From Caldilineaceae bacterium (GTDB taxonomy: Bacteria; Chloroflexota; Anaerolineae; Caldilineales; Caldilineaceae), in the NCBI GenBank assembly GCA_020634815.1, contig JACKBA010000007.1, forward strand, positions 111,672-175,671: a DNA stretch of 64,000 nucleotides, written 5' to 3'. Positions 13,005 to 28,122 of this stretch are shown here, one piece after another (within the stretch, counting starts at the first letter, position 1; every line of letters starts with the position of its first letter). Both the position numbers and the translations under genes were made by a program. The notes below the pieces were generated by a model. It saw nothing but the letters and a program-made list of their open reading frames with translations, was not told the origin of the DNA and searched no databases.

Positions 13005-14432
13005 CTAGAAGCGACAGGCGTTCTTGATGGACGAAACGTCTTGCTCCTTCACCCAGACCGGCGCCGGCGCGCCCGTACCTGTCGGCACGAAGACCTCGTA
13101 GAAGACCTTGCCGTTGATGCGCTTGGCTTCATATACGTCGAGGCGCGATCCATCGAACTTGCCGATGCGGTTGCCGTGCGGCTGATCGTACATGGAAGCG
13201 CCCGCCTTGGGCGTCACGCGGCACTCGGCTTCGCCAAAGCGCTTGGTTTTGTCGGATGGCGGGGGCGGCGGTGGCGGGCTGCCACCCGGGCAACTGCCCG
13301 GCTGGAGCATGTACTGGAACGAGTTGTTCTGGCCGTCGTTGAAGGCGCGCAGTTCGTGAAGTTCGTTGACAAAGGTGGTGATCGTCGCGTTGACCTGCGC
13401 GTTGTAGGTCTGGCCGGGATTGAGGCTGGGGAAGGTGCCGTAGCCGGTCCACGTGACCTGACCGTCAGCTACGCGCACATCCTGCACCGTGACTGTGCCC
13501 GGCGGCGATTCGCCATTTCCCTGGTTCGTCATGACGACATTGATGGTGAAGGGTTGCAGGCAGACGACCGAACCGGTGCTGATCGACATGCCGGTCGGCG
13601 CGACGGGCCCCCCGGTGGTTGGCGGCGGGGGCGGCGGCAGCGGCGCAGGCGGCGCCACCGAGGCGACGGTCGAAAGATCGCCAATTGCGTTGACGACGGT
13701 TGGCGAGACCCAGCCCTGCAAGCCGGCCGGCGTCGTGACCAGATACCAGCCACTGCCGTCACTGCTCAAGCCGTTGATGGGCGCCTGTACACCCGGCGCC
13801 AGCCCGCCCACCACCGGACAGGCGTTGTTGTCCACCTGGTCGCAGCGGCGCACGTTGACGGCGCCATTGCCCGGCGCCGTGACGACATAGGGCACGGCGG
13901 GTGCCGGCGGTGGGGTTGGCGATGGCGCCGGCGTGGGCGGCACATCTGGCTCGATGGCGGGCGTTTCACTCGGCGCCGGGGAGAGTGGCGAGTTGATGTT
14001 GCTCACCCGCACGGGGTTGACCGTGTATTCATAGGTCGATGGGCCGGCCGTCGTGTCGCTCACGGTCGCGGCGACGCGCATGGCGTAGAGCCCGTCGGGC
14101 AGGAAGGTGGTGTCCACGGTGCCGAGCACGCCGCTGATCACCGGCTGGCGTTGTGCGCCGGCCATGGGCAGCCAGGCTGCATTCTCCGGTACCTGCATCT
14201 GCTCGTCGAGCGCGACCGCCTCCAGCACATAGGCGACCAGATCCGGCTCATTGACCGTACCGACGACGTCGATGACGCCGTGCACCTCGGTCACAGGCGT
14301 CGGCCAGGTGATGACGATGCCGGTAGACCCAGCCGGGGCAGGTGGCGGGGCGGTGTCCTGCGCCAACGCGCTGCCCGCAACGGACACCAGCAAGAAGAGA
14401 ACAACGGCCGCAGAGAACCAGCGTGTGCGCAT
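13005..14432 (-). CDS. Secreted protein with SH3b domain and proline-rich linkers
   Basis: A 475-residue exported protein. The ATG at 14432 is preferred over an in-frame start 24 codons upstream because AAGGAGG lies 6 nt before it and a clean signal peptide (cleavage near ALA-Q) follows. After the signal comes a Big-like beta domain (WPTPV...VIDVVGTV), a Pro-rich linker, a bacterial SH3 domain with GAVNVR...GWYLV...GWVSP (about 200-275), a second Pro-rich linker, a CARDB-like beta domain (about 290-395) and a third Pro-rich linker before a Cys-containing C-terminal domain. SH3b domains usually bind peptidoglycan or peptides outside the cell. A scaffold or cell-wall role is likely; no catalytic motif is visible. 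Confidence 0.8.
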   Translation of the reverse strand: MRTRWFSAAVVLFLLVSVAGSALAQDTAPPPAPAGSTGIVITWPTPVTEVHGVIDVVGTVNEPDLVAYVLEAVALDEQMQVPENAAWLPMAGAQRQPVISGVLGTVDTTFLPDGLYAMRVAATVSDTTAGPSTYEYTVNPVRVSNINSPLSPAPSETPAIEPDVPPTPAPSPTPPPAPAVPYVVTAPGNGAVNVRRCDQVDNNACPVVGGLAPGVQAPINGLSSDGSGWYLVTTPAGLQGWVSPTVVNAIGDLSTVASVAPPAPLPPPPPPTTGGPVAPTGMSISTGSVVCLQPFTINVVMTNQGNGESPPGTVTVQDVRVADGQVTWTGYGTFPSLNPGQTYNAQVNATITTFVNELHELRAFNDGQNNSFQYMLQPGSCPGGSPPPPPPPSDKTKRFGEAECRVTPKAGASMYDQPHGNRIGKFDGSRLDVYEAKRINGKVFYEVFVPTGTGAPAPVWVKEQDVSSIKNACRF

Positions 14433-14511
14433 TTCATTCCTCCTTGTCGGAACGGACGATTCTAGCAAGCCATGCTTTGGCGTGACGGACTCAGCCATTC
14501 CCAAGCGTGGA

Positions 14512-14552
14512 AACGACTGATGTCGTCACTACGGCGAGAAGCGCGAACTACT
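14512..14552. repeat. Single arm of the CGACTGAAGTCGTCACTAC repeat family
   Basis: The 41 bp from 14512 match, with few changes, the reverse complement of one arm of the inverted repeat at 48423-48509 (shared ACGACTGA, GTCGTCACTACGG and GAACTACT blocks). It sits upstream of the SH3-domain protein gene and has no opposing arm here, so it looks like a decayed or partial copy of a dispersed repeat. Confidence 0.6.
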
Positions 14553-14587
14553 GGATATGGGTTTCCGGATAGAAGCGGCCTGCACTT

Positions 14588-14625
14588 GCGCCAGGTGGAA
14601 CGCACGATTGCATCCCACCTGGCGC
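14588..14625 (-). terminator. Intrinsic terminator of the malic enzyme gene
   Basis: A perfect 11-bp stem (14588-14598 with 14615-14625) with a 16-nt loop lies 10 bp beyond the stop codon of the leftward malic enzyme gene. No long T-run follows. Confidence 0.65.
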
Positions 14626-14634
14626 GGCGATGAC

Positions 14635-16884
<2,250 letters not shown>

Positions 16885-17188
16885 GAGTGCGGGTTTCCTT
16901 TCGCAATAAGGCTGGGAAAACGTGGTGTAGCAGGTGATGGTGTGGGAGGCGTCCACATCTACAACGGATTCGGAGGTTCGTTCTTGTGAATCGATTCGCG
17001 CGGTGATGCTGCCAACAACACAATAATCGTTTGCATGGATCGATCGTACGCGCATGTCGGCGCCGACACAACACGCGATGTCAGTCAATTTTAGGGATGG
17101 ATGTCACCAACTTGCGTTGCGCGCGTCGATTATGGTGAAGCAGGCCGCCCGCGGGACAGTGCGGCGTGCGATCAAGGCGCACAAATAG
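16885..17188. other. Intergenic region upstream of maeB, about 300 bp
   Basis: The stretch between the sufE terminator and maeB should hold the maeB promoter on the minus strand. I do not see a hexamer pair with correct spacing, a riboswitch-like fold or a coding sequence in it. Confidence 0.4.
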
Positions 17189-17219
17189 AGCGAGGCCTGC
17201 CGTGGAAGCAGGCCTCGCT
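17189..17219 (-). terminator. Intrinsic terminator of sufE
   Basis: A perfect 12-bp GC-rich stem (17189-17200 with 17208-17219) with a 7-nt loop lies 54 bp after the sufE stop and is followed on the minus strand by CTATTTG. Confidence 0.7.
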
Positions 17220-17272
17220 GGATTCGATACTTTGCGTTGCTTTGGCGCAAAACCAGAAGAATTGCCATATCG

Positions 17273-17725
17273 CTACTGCAACTTATTCTGCACCTGCTTT
17301 TTCATATAACCTAACAATGCGTGGAGCCCGCGCACGCGCTGTGGCGTGATCACTTCATGCAGGCCCAATAGCATATAGACATCGTCCGGCGTGGCGAGCA
17401 CATCGGCCGGCGTGGCCCCTTCAAAGCCGTCCACCAGGATCGATGCATAGCCGCGCACGGTCGGCGACTCTTGCGGGATGTCCATAAAGAAGTGGACGAT
17501 GCCCTCCTCGATCTCTGTGGCGAGGAAGACGGGCGTCTGGCATTCATGAACCTGTTCCATGCTGTCGCGCTGCGCCTGGAAACGCGCCGGCAGGTCGGGC
17601 AGGCTCAGCGCAAATTCGAGCAGGTACTCCATGCGATCGCGCGGGGGCGCTTCGCGGAATTCCTCGATGATAGTTTGCAGGGCCGGCGGGCACCGCTCGA
17701 TCTTTTCCTCTACAATAGCATCCAT
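17273..17725 (-). CDS. sufE: SufE family cysteine desulfuration protein
   Basis: A 150-residue SufE-like protein that accepts persulfide sulfur from a SufS/IscS cysteine desulfurase for iron-sulfur cluster assembly. The active-site Cys is Cys62 in VHECQTPVFLA, matching the family's GC(Q/T) loop, and the helical LPARFQAQ and RGYASILVDGFEG regions fit the fold. The ATG at 17725 gives normal family length; an upstream in-frame ATG (17821) would add 32 residues rich in Ala and Cys with no family match, and neither start has a strong ribosome site. No sufS, sufB, sufC or sufD is adjacent, so it would work with desulfurase encoded elsewhere. Confidence 0.88.
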   Translation of the reverse strand: MDAIVEEKIERCPPALQTIIEEFREAPPRDRMEYLLEFALSLPDLPARFQAQRDSMEQVHECQTPVFLATEIEEGIVHFFMDIPQESPTVRGYASILVDGFEGATPADVLATPDDVYMLLGLHEVITPQRVRGLHALLGYMKKQVQNKLQ

Positions 17726-17953
17726 TTGTCGTTTCGCTTTCTCGCTGCACGCCGGAGCGGGCTTCCCGCCGCACTTCGGCGGAACCATTTCACCGGCTGC
17801 CGCAGCCGCAAGCCGAGTCAACTCTCGGCCACATGCTGCGCGCCTGGCTCGAATTCTCCGTTGATCGCCGGCGATGTCCTCGCCTTCACCGGTCTCACTA
17901 TCCTACTGTCTGGGAATAGTAGCGTCAAACCTGCCTGCTGTCCGTTGGCGGCG

Positions 17954-18277
17954 CTACGAAAACGCGGTCAGACCGCTGCCCGGCTTCTTCACCCCAAAGC
18001 GTCCCGCCTCGCGGCTTGCCAGCAGGGTATTTGCCTCAAAGAAGCCGTAGGTCCTGCGCAACGGCCCGTAATGGTGATCGACCAGTTCCTGCCATTCCGT
18101 CGACATAAGCCGCCAGACCGTCGCTTCGATCTCCTCGATGCGATGCAGCAACTCTGCGGCAGTCGCCGGCGCTGGAATATCGCCGTAGCTTGGCGGCTTG
18201 CCAAAGCTGTACGGAAACGTGACTTCCGCGCAGGGCGTGCGCGGCAGGCATCCCAGATTGCACTGCGAGTAACCCAC
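17954..18277 (-). CDS. Small unrecognised protein downstream of the DinB gene
   Basis: About 107 codons in the frame ending TAG at 17954. The part ELLHRIEEIEATVWRLMSTE and the following 45 residues have normal protein composition, unlike the Arg/Ser-rich alternative frame here. The start is unclear: the GTG at 18277 avoids the upstream gene, while an earlier GTG at 18322 would overlap the DinB stop; neither has a ribosome site. The N-terminal part is Cys-rich. It may be a short gene coupled to the DinB gene, or the remnant of a longer one. I do not recognise a family. Confidence 0.4.
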   Translation of the reverse strand: MGYSQCNLGCLPRTPCAEVTFPYSFGKPPSYGDIPAPATAAELLHRIEEIEATVWRLMSTEWQELVDHHYGPLRRTYGFFEANTLLASREAGRFGVKKPGSGLTAFS

Positions 18278-18299
18278 GACGTCCGCGCAGGTTGTAGCA

Positions 18300-19268
18300 T
18301 CACGGCACGGGGAGGTGAGCACGCAGATAGAGGCTATGCTCGAGATAGTGATCGTAGGTATTGCCGATGACCCAGTCGAGCAGCGGCGCACCGGACTCGT
18401 CGTCGTCGTAGCGCGGCATCTGCATCACGTCGAAGGAAGTGTCGCGCAGCCGCGCGACGAGCGTAGCGTGAGTTGCTTCGGCATCCGCCAGGACTTCGGC
18501 CAATGTCTTTTCCCGGCTGCGCGCATGCAGGGCTTCGTTGATCTCGTCGATGGCGAAGTCGGCATATTGCTCGGGCGAAAGTTCGAGGGCTGTGGCCGCG
18601 TCTTCACGATCGAGGTGGTGGCGGACCAGGAAAGTTTCCCAGGCCGTGATGTGGGCCAGATGATCCTTTGCGGTCCAGGTGCTCTCCAACGGCTCGAGCA
18701 GCGCATCCTCGTGACGCGCCAGAAAGTCGATCAGTGCGCTCCACTCGCGGGTGAGCATCACCAGCAGTTCGTCAGTGGATACCGGCCGTTCGGCGTACTG
18801 CGCGACGAGCGTACGCGTGATCTGGTCGATGTGCGCCTCGCCGTGGTTTGCATAGCTGAACAGGATGGCGTCGAGGCGCACGTGACCGTTCTCGGGGTGG
18901 AAGCCGATACGCGCCCACTCCTCCGGCTCAATTGTGCGCCAGAAGCTCACCCAGCGCCCATGCAGCGCGCTGAGCAGTGCCAGCGACGTCGAGATGTCGG
19001 CATCCCGTGCGTCGGGCAGCGACGCCCACACGTCCTGGTCGTAGGGCTTGAGCGCCGGTTCATCCTCGGTGAGGATCAGCTTGCAGCGAATGTAGCTGTT
19101 CATGTGCGAGTCGGCCAGGTGATGCACATTTTGGGCGACCGTCCACTCGTCCTCGAGGAAGTGGGTCGTCAACTGCGCGTCCGTCAAATCGGCGACCAGG
19201 CGCTCGATTTGCACGGGCAGCCTGCGGATGCGTTCGATCGCATCGGCGATCAGCATGGTCTGGTCCAT
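18300..19268 (-). CDS. DinB-fold protein with two DinB/ClbS-like domains
   Basis: A 322-residue protein made of two four-helix DinB-type domains. The N-terminal one (about 1-155) carries the metal-ligand-type His in VHHLADSH and NHGEAHIDQI; the C-terminal one (about 165-320) has AHITAWETFLVRHH and YDHYLEHSLYL, which resemble the ClbS/DfsB and DinB_2 groups. Members include metal-dependent thiol transferases and self-resistance hydrolases, but most are uncharacterised. GGAGACACC precedes the ATG. A gene pair with the small frame at its 3' side is possible. The fold call is firm and the biochemical role open. Confidence 0.8.
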   Translation of the reverse strand: MDQTMLIADAIERIRRLPVQIERLVADLTDAQLTTHFLEDEWTVAQNVHHLADSHMNSYIRCKLILTEDEPALKPYDQDVWASLPDARDADISTSLALLSALHGRWVSFWRTIEPEEWARIGFHPENGHVRLDAILFSYANHGEAHIDQITRTLVAQYAERPVSTDELLVMLTREWSALIDFLARHEDALLEPLESTWTAKDHLAHITAWETFLVRHHLDREDAATALELSPEQYADFAIDEINEALHARSREKTLAEVLADAEATHATLVARLRDTSFDVMQMPRYDDDESGAPLLDWVIGNTYDHYLEHSLYLRAHLPVP

Positions 19269-19399
19269 GGTGTCTCCAGTCTTCTGTGTGCTCGTTTGCA
19301 GGTGTTATGGATTATGAGTGTCATGCTCCGAAGGCTGGCAGAGGCTTTCTGCGGGATTCCGCGTGAGGCTGGCGCAGCGTGGCGCTGTCCGCCGGCTGG

Positions 19400-23209
<3,810 letters not shown>

Positions 23210-23314
23210 ATGAACCTATCTTATCGCGAAATCGTCTCCGGGAACGATTCGGGACATACGCAGATCGACCAATCAACACGCAATAACCGCCAGATGATCG
23301 GGGTTACCTCCCCG

Positions 23315-23887
23315 TCAGCCCATCGGCACACAGGCCGCCGGATCATAGGCCACGCCCGACCCCGAAAATGATAGCCCGAAGCGATGCAGCCGAACGATCA
23401 GTCCATCTTCCAGATAGCAGTCGTGCCAGCGCACAAGCAGAGCATCTACCGGCAGATACGTATAATTCCCCAACACAGACGGGTCCATGAAGTAGAAGTT
23501 GGCGTCGTCGAAGCCGACCACCACGACATAGTGCCCGTCTTCCCAATCGGCGGCATAGTCGATGCCCGGTTCACCCCATGCCTGAAGCGCAATCATGACC
23601 GGCGTTCCGGCGGCCAACATTGCGCGGAGCCTGGCCGGGCTCAATCCCTCGTGCGGCTTACACGTTATGCCGTTGGCCTGTGCAAAGGCAGCCATCCGCT
23701 TGTAGTTCGTCCCGTGCTCCGGATCTGCACCAAGCGCCTCGGCCAGTACATCCTGACGAATGCTTTGCCCGAAGTAGTGCAGCACACTCTGAAGTGCGGC
23801 AACACCGCACGTATAGCCGGTTGCCTGCCGCACCAGAGGAAGCTCGATCAGCACTTGCGGCAACGCGCGCCGCATTGCATCGCTCAT
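23315..23887 (-). CDS. C39-like cysteine peptidase domain protein
   Basis: A 190-residue protein with the papain-like peptidase C39 fold. The catalytic set is present: Cys27 in TGYTCGVAALQSVL, His119 in EDGHYVVVVGFD and Asp135 in FMDPS. GGAGATCAC precedes the ATG. Classical C39 domains are fused to bacteriocin ABC exporters and cut double-glycine leaders; this one stands alone, has no signal peptide and no transporter or leader-peptide gene next to it, so it belongs with the C39-like stand-alone group whose substrates are largely unknown. It lies between two large histidine kinase genes, in the same orientation as the left one. Confidence 0.85.
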   Translation of the reverse strand: MSDAMRRALPQVLIELPLVRQATGYTCGVAALQSVLHYFGQSIRQDVLAEALGADPEHGTNYKRMAAFAQANGITCKPHEGLSPARLRAMLAAGTPVMIALQAWGEPGIDYAADWEDGHYVVVVGFDDANFYFMDPSVLGNYTYLPVDALLVRWHDCYLEDGLIVRLHRFGLSFSGSGVAYDPAACVPMG

Positions 23888-24163
23888 GTGATCTCCATTG
23901 ACGATATGGTAAAAAAGGAAAAGTGTACGACTCGTTGCTACGCTGCGCGATCTTCCAACCCTCTTTTATAGTACAGAATCGCCTTGAGGTGTCAAGCAAA
24001 AGCGCCAAGTTGTCAGCAGATTGAAAGGTTTTTCCAGTCCGATCGCTCAGCGGCGCCCGAGAACGTCGGCGCCTCATCGATCGCGCGGCAAAAGAAGATT
24101 AGGTTTACTGGTAGTTACTGCTCCAACAATTGGCCGATTGTTCTTGAGCTAGATTCCGGTATC

Positions 24164-27100
24164 ATGGGAACGTGGCATTCTTTTCTGCCGATTATCTGGC
24201 CGCACAACCGGATCGCGCAGCAGACAAAGAGCACTCAGCGCTCTTCACGGAACATTGTAATGACTCCAGCGGCACTCTTTCTCATCACCGCCGTCATTGG
24301 CCCGATGCAACTTGCAGGTGGACGCTTTGCGTTCCCGATCGCACCGGCGTCATGGCTGGCACAATGGGCAACCCTACTTCTCCTTGCCGGGCCCGCGATT
24401 CTACTGCCGGCGATGGTCAGCCATGATCGCCGGCGCCGAATTGTACAGCAGCAGCCGGCGCCGGACGAAGCGGCTTCCATCTATGCCGATGCATTGGCCG
24501 ACACGGCGGAAGCGCTGAACAGCACGCTCGACCCCGACGAGGTGCTCGACCGGATCCTCGCCAACCTGGTGCGCGTCGTCGATCATGATGCTGCCAACCT
24601 GATGCTCCTCTCTGAAGATAGAAACACGGTGCGCATCGTGCGCTCGCAACATATCCGCCTGGGAGTTGGCAGGAATTCGCACACTGCCGGCCTGGTTTTT
24701 CAGATCCACTCATTCCCAAACCTGCGCTCGATGTTGGACACGCGGCGTCCGGTGCTCATCGCCGATACTGCGACGGACGCACAATGGTCCCAGACCGCGG
24801 AGGCGAACTGGATCAAATCTTCGCTTGCCGCCCCAATCGTCAGCAAGAGCGCGGTCATCGGCTTCATCACCCTCGACAGTGCTGAGCAGGGCCGTTTCAG
24901 CGAAGTTCATGCGCAACGCCTGCAGACGTTCTGCAGCCAGGCAGCCATTGCCATCGTCAACGCCGAGTTGTTTGCCAAGGCCAGCCGGGAACTGGCCGAG
25001 CGCCACAAAGCCGAGGAACACCTCGTTCGCAAGTTGCGTGACATGGAGTTGCTCAATCGCGCTGTCCTGCACGCAGCCAGGCTGGATTTCCAGCAGGCGC
25101 TCGATCTCATTTGTACCGATCTCGCCAACCATTTTGGCTCCCCGCAGTCGGGTATCGCCTTGCTGGACGAGGGCGGAGAGACGCTGACGCTGATCGCCGA
25201 GCACGTCTCCGAGCCAGGCATGAATGCCATCGGCGTCCAGATACCCGTACGCGGCAACCCGACAACCGAGTTTGTCCTGGCGCACCGGCAGCCACTGGTC
25301 ATCGTCGACGTAGCCAACGACCCGCGCACGGCGCCGATTCGTGAACTCATGGCCGAGCGCCGCGTCGCATCGTTGCTGCTCATTCCCCTCTTTGCACGCG
25401 ACGAAGTTGTCGGGACAATCGGCCTGGATTGGCACGTCCGGCACGAACCGACGACCGACGAGGTCGACCTGGCCGAGAGCGTGAGCCATGCCGTCGGCCA
25501 GGCGTTCAACAACGCGCGCCTCTATCGCGCCACGCAGCAGGAGCTTGCCGAGCGCCAACGCGCCGAACGTGGCGAGCGCCACCAGCGCGAGTTCGTCGAA
25601 GCCCTGCATGATGTGACGACCGCGATGGTCAGTTCGCTGGATCTGGACGTTGTGCTCGATCGCCTGCTGGCCGACGTCGGGCGCGTGGTCATACACGACG
25701 CCGCCAATGTTCTCCTGGTGGACGACGAGCGCCAGACTGCGCGCATCGTGCGATCCTCAGGTTTTGAAGGAATAATCGATCGCGACAAGTTGTTCGAAAC
25801 CGTGCGCTACGATCTGTCGACGACCACAGATTTGCAGGTCATCCTGGCAACCAACCGCCCCTATCTGAGCGCCGACATCCATCGCGATCCCAACTGGATC
25901 ATTCGCGAGCACAGCAAATGGGTCCACAGTTTTCTCTGCGCCCCCATCTGGACGAGAGGCAAGATCGTCGGCTTTCTGGCCGTTATGTCGGCGCACATTG
26001 GCTTCTTTACGCAGGAGGATGCGGTGCGCCTGCAGGCATTCGCCAACCAGGCCGCCGTGGCGATCGAAAATGCACGGCTCTTCCAGGATGCACAGCGCGC
26101 CCGTCTCGCCGCCGAGACCGCCAACCGCGCCAAATCCACCTTTCTCGCTAACATGAGCCATGAAATTCGCACGCCCATGAACGCGGTGATCGGGATGACG
26201 AGCCTGCTGCTCAACACCCAACTCACCGCCGAGCAGCGCGACTATGTTGAAACCGTCCGCATGAGTGGCGATGCGCTGCTGGCGGTGATCAATGACATTC
26301 TCGACTTCTCCAAGGTTGAGTCCGGCTATCTCGAGCTGGAGACACACCGATTCCAGGTCGCGACCTGCGTCGAAGAGACGCTTGAGTTGTTCGCCAACCG
26401 TACGGCATCGCAGACCATCGACCTCAGCTACTGGATTGACGACAGCGTGCCGGATTGGGTCAAAGGCGACATGTCGCGCCTGCGCCAGATTCTTGTCAAC
26501 CTGGTCGGCAACGCGGTGAAGTTCACCGAAGCGGGCGAGGTAGCCGTGACGGTGAGCGCCAAGCCGGAGGAAAGCGCGATACGCCTTCACTTTGCCGTGC
26601 GCGACACCGGCATCGGTATTTCGGCAGACCGCATGGATCGCCTCTTCCAGCCATTTTCGCAGGTCGATTCGTCCATGTCACGCCGCTACGGAGGCACCGG
26701 CCTGGGGCTGGTCATCAGCAGACGGCTGGCGAACCTCATGGACGGCGACATCTGGGCGGAGAGCGAACCCGGCATGGGTTCGACCTTTCACTGCACGATC
26801 AAGGTTGCAGCCGTATCGTCGACAAACCTTGTCGGGGGTATCGGCGCGCCCCTGCGCGATCGGCGCATCGTCGTGGCCGAACAGGCGCCGGTCTGCCGTC
26901 GCAATCTTGCCGCCTGGCTGAGGCGTTGGGGCGCACAGCCGGTAACGGTCACCACAACCGCCGATCTGGACAAGGTGTTGCACGAAGCGGCACAGCGACC
27001 AGAAGTTGCCATCATCGACTGTGACTTGCCTGGGCTCGACGCGCAACGCTTGCAGGCGCTGACGCGGGAGAACGGCGCACCTGCCATCCCGATCATCTTT

Positions 27101-27685
27101 ACGTGCGCGCTGGGCAGTTCTGGGACTCATCCGCACACAGACTTGGGGTGGACCGTGAGCAAGCCGGTACGGCTGCGGGCGCTCCTCGATACACTCGAAC
27201 GGGTACTGTCGGGCACGTCGAACGCGATGCAGGCGACGACCGATCCCGATTCGTTTGACGGCGACATGGCAGACTCACACCCCATGCGCATCTTGTTGGC
27301 GGAAGATAACCTGGTCAACCAGAAGGTCGTGCTGCGCATGCTGGAGAAGCTGGGGTATAATGCCGACGTTGCAGCCAATGGCAAGGAAGCCATAGATGCA
27401 CTCACACGCAAGGCATACGATCTGGTCCTGATGGACATGCATATGCCCGAAATGGATGGCATCGAGGCCACGCGCCGCATCCGCAGCATGCTGCCGCCCA
27501 AACGCCAACCGGTCATTGCCGCGGTCACGGCCGCCGCCATGCTCGACGACCGCAAAGCCTGCCTTGCTGCCGGCATGAACGCCTATCTCTCCAAGCCGAT
27601 CCGCGTCAAGCAATTGATCAGCCTTCTCCAGAGTGTGGCAGAAGGAAAGGGAACGAACGGAACAGGCCTCGTCGATCTGGACTGA
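24164..27685 (+). CDS. Membrane-anchored hybrid sensor histidine kinase with three GAF domains and two receivers
   Basis: About 1173 residues from the ATG at 24164; an ATG at 24260 directly before the first membrane helix is an alternative and neither has a clear ribosome site. Two transmembrane helices (about 35-85) are followed by three GAF domains (about 110-280, 295-460, 475-640), HisKA with His in ANMSHEIRTPM (about 664), HATPase with LVGNAVKF and GGTGLGLV, and two receivers. Receiver 1 (about 900-1000) has EQAP where an acidic pair is expected, though an Asp remains in IIDCDLPG. Receiver 2 (about 1040-1155) is complete, with Asp in LMDMHMPEMDG and Lys in YLSKPI. This BarA-like order suggests a phosphorelay to a separate HPt protein. 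Confidence 0.9.
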   Translation: MGTWHSFLPIIWPHNRIAQQTKSTQRSSRNIVMTPAALFLITAVIGPMQLAGGRFAFPIAPASWLAQWATLLLLAGPAILLPAMVSHDRRRRIVQQQPAPDEAASIYADALADTAEALNSTLDPDEVLDRILANLVRVVDHDAANLMLLSEDRNTVRIVRSQHIRLGVGRNSHTAGLVFQIHSFPNLRSMLDTRRPVLIADTATDAQWSQTAEANWIKSSLAAPIVSKSAVIGFITLDSAEQGRFSEVHAQRLQTFCSQAAIAIVNAELFAKASRELAERHKAEEHLVRKLRDMELLNRAVLHAARLDFQQALDLICTDLANHFGSPQSGIALLDEGGETLTLIAEHVSEPGMNAIGVQIPVRGNPTTEFVLAHRQPLVIVDVANDPRTAPIRELMAERRVASLLLIPLFARDEVVGTIGLDWHVRHEPTTDEVDLAESVSHAVGQAFNNARLYRATQQELAERQRAERGERHQREFVEALHDVTTAMVSSLDLDVVLDRLLADVGRVVIHDAANVLLVDDERQTARIVRSSGFEGIIDRDKLFETVRYDLSTTTDLQVILATNRPYLSADIHRDPNWIIREHSKWVHSFLCAPIWTRGKIVGFLAVMSAHIGFFTQEDAVRLQAFANQAAVAIENARLFQDAQRARLAAETANRAKSTFLANMSHEIRTPMNAVIGMTSLLLNTQLTAEQRDYVETVRMSGDALLAVINDILDFSKVESGYLELETHRFQVATCVEETLELFANRTASQTIDLSYWIDDSVPDWVKGDMSRLRQILVNLVGNAVKFTEAGEVAVTVSAKPEESAIRLHFAVRDTGIGISADRMDRLFQPFSQVDSSMSRRYGGTGLGLVISRRLANLMDGDIWAESEPGMGSTFHCTIKVAAVSSTNLVGGIGAPLRDRRIVVAEQAPVCRRNLAAWLRRWGAQPVTVTTTADLDKVLHEAAQRPEVAIIDCDLPGLDAQRLQALTRENGAPAIPIIFTCALGSSGTHPHTDLGWTVSKPVRLRALLDTLERVLSGTSNAMQATTDPDSFDGDMADSHPMRILLAEDNLVNQKVVLRMLEKLGYNADVAANGKEAIDALTRKAYDLVLMDMHMPEMDGIEATRRIRSMLPPKRQPVIAAVTAAAMLDDRKACLAAGMNAYLSKPIRVKQLISLLQSVAEGKGTNGTGLVDLD

Positions 27686-27750
27686 CCCGCACCAACTACC
27701 CTGATTCAGTCGATAGGAGGGTATGCTGGCGCACTCTGCTCCGGAGCGAT

Positions 27751-28119
27751 CTACTCGCGATCTGGTTGGTGCGGGAAGCCGAGCGCCGCGGCGAGCGTGT
27801 AGTATTGCTGGGCTACGATAGGTTGGCCCATTTCTTCATACGACTGCCCAAGATTCAAGTAAAGCGACGGGAAAAACGGTTGAACGCGCTCGTCGTTCAC
27901 CGCTTCGGCACGCGCTAGGGCAACCTTGTTCCAGTGCAGTGTCGCCTGCGCGTCAGGTTGAAAACGCGCCACGTAATGAGCCGCCACACACGCCTCGAAG
28001 TCGTCGGTTGCTGCGTCCCACGCTGCGGCATAAAGGCGGGCAGCATCGTCGCGGCGCCTATCGAATTCGGCCTGCGCCCCGGCAATGCACAGTTGCACAA
28101 CGCGACTGTCGCTGTTCAC
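27751..28119 (-). CDS. Small TPR-like protein
   Basis: A 122-residue soluble protein of paired helices with tetratricopeptide-type spacing of Ala, Tyr and Leu (for example AARLYAAAWDAA and YLNLGQSYEEMGQPIVAQQYY). It starts 3 bp after the stop of the HAD phosphatase gene, so the two form an operon. TPR helices normally mediate protein contacts. Gene products of this kind are common and seldom characterised. It converges with the hybrid kinase gene across a 65-bp gap. Confidence 0.75.
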   Translation of the reverse strand: MNSDSRVVQLCIAGAQAEFDRRRDDAARLYAAAWDAATDDFEACVAAHYVARFQPDAQATLHWNKVALARAEAVNDERVQPFFPSLYLNLGQSYEEMGQPIVAQQYYTLAAALGFPHQPDRE

Positions 28120-28122
28120 CGG

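Noticed and set aside
17989..18303. Alternative leftward frame of 104 codons starting at the DinB stop
   Set aside because: Very Arg/Ser/Cys-rich composition; the other frame looks more protein-like.
27686..27775. 11-bp inverted repeat CCCGCACCAAC between the kinase and TPR genes
   Set aside because: Arms are 68 bp apart and the right arm lies in a coding sequence; not a convincing terminator.
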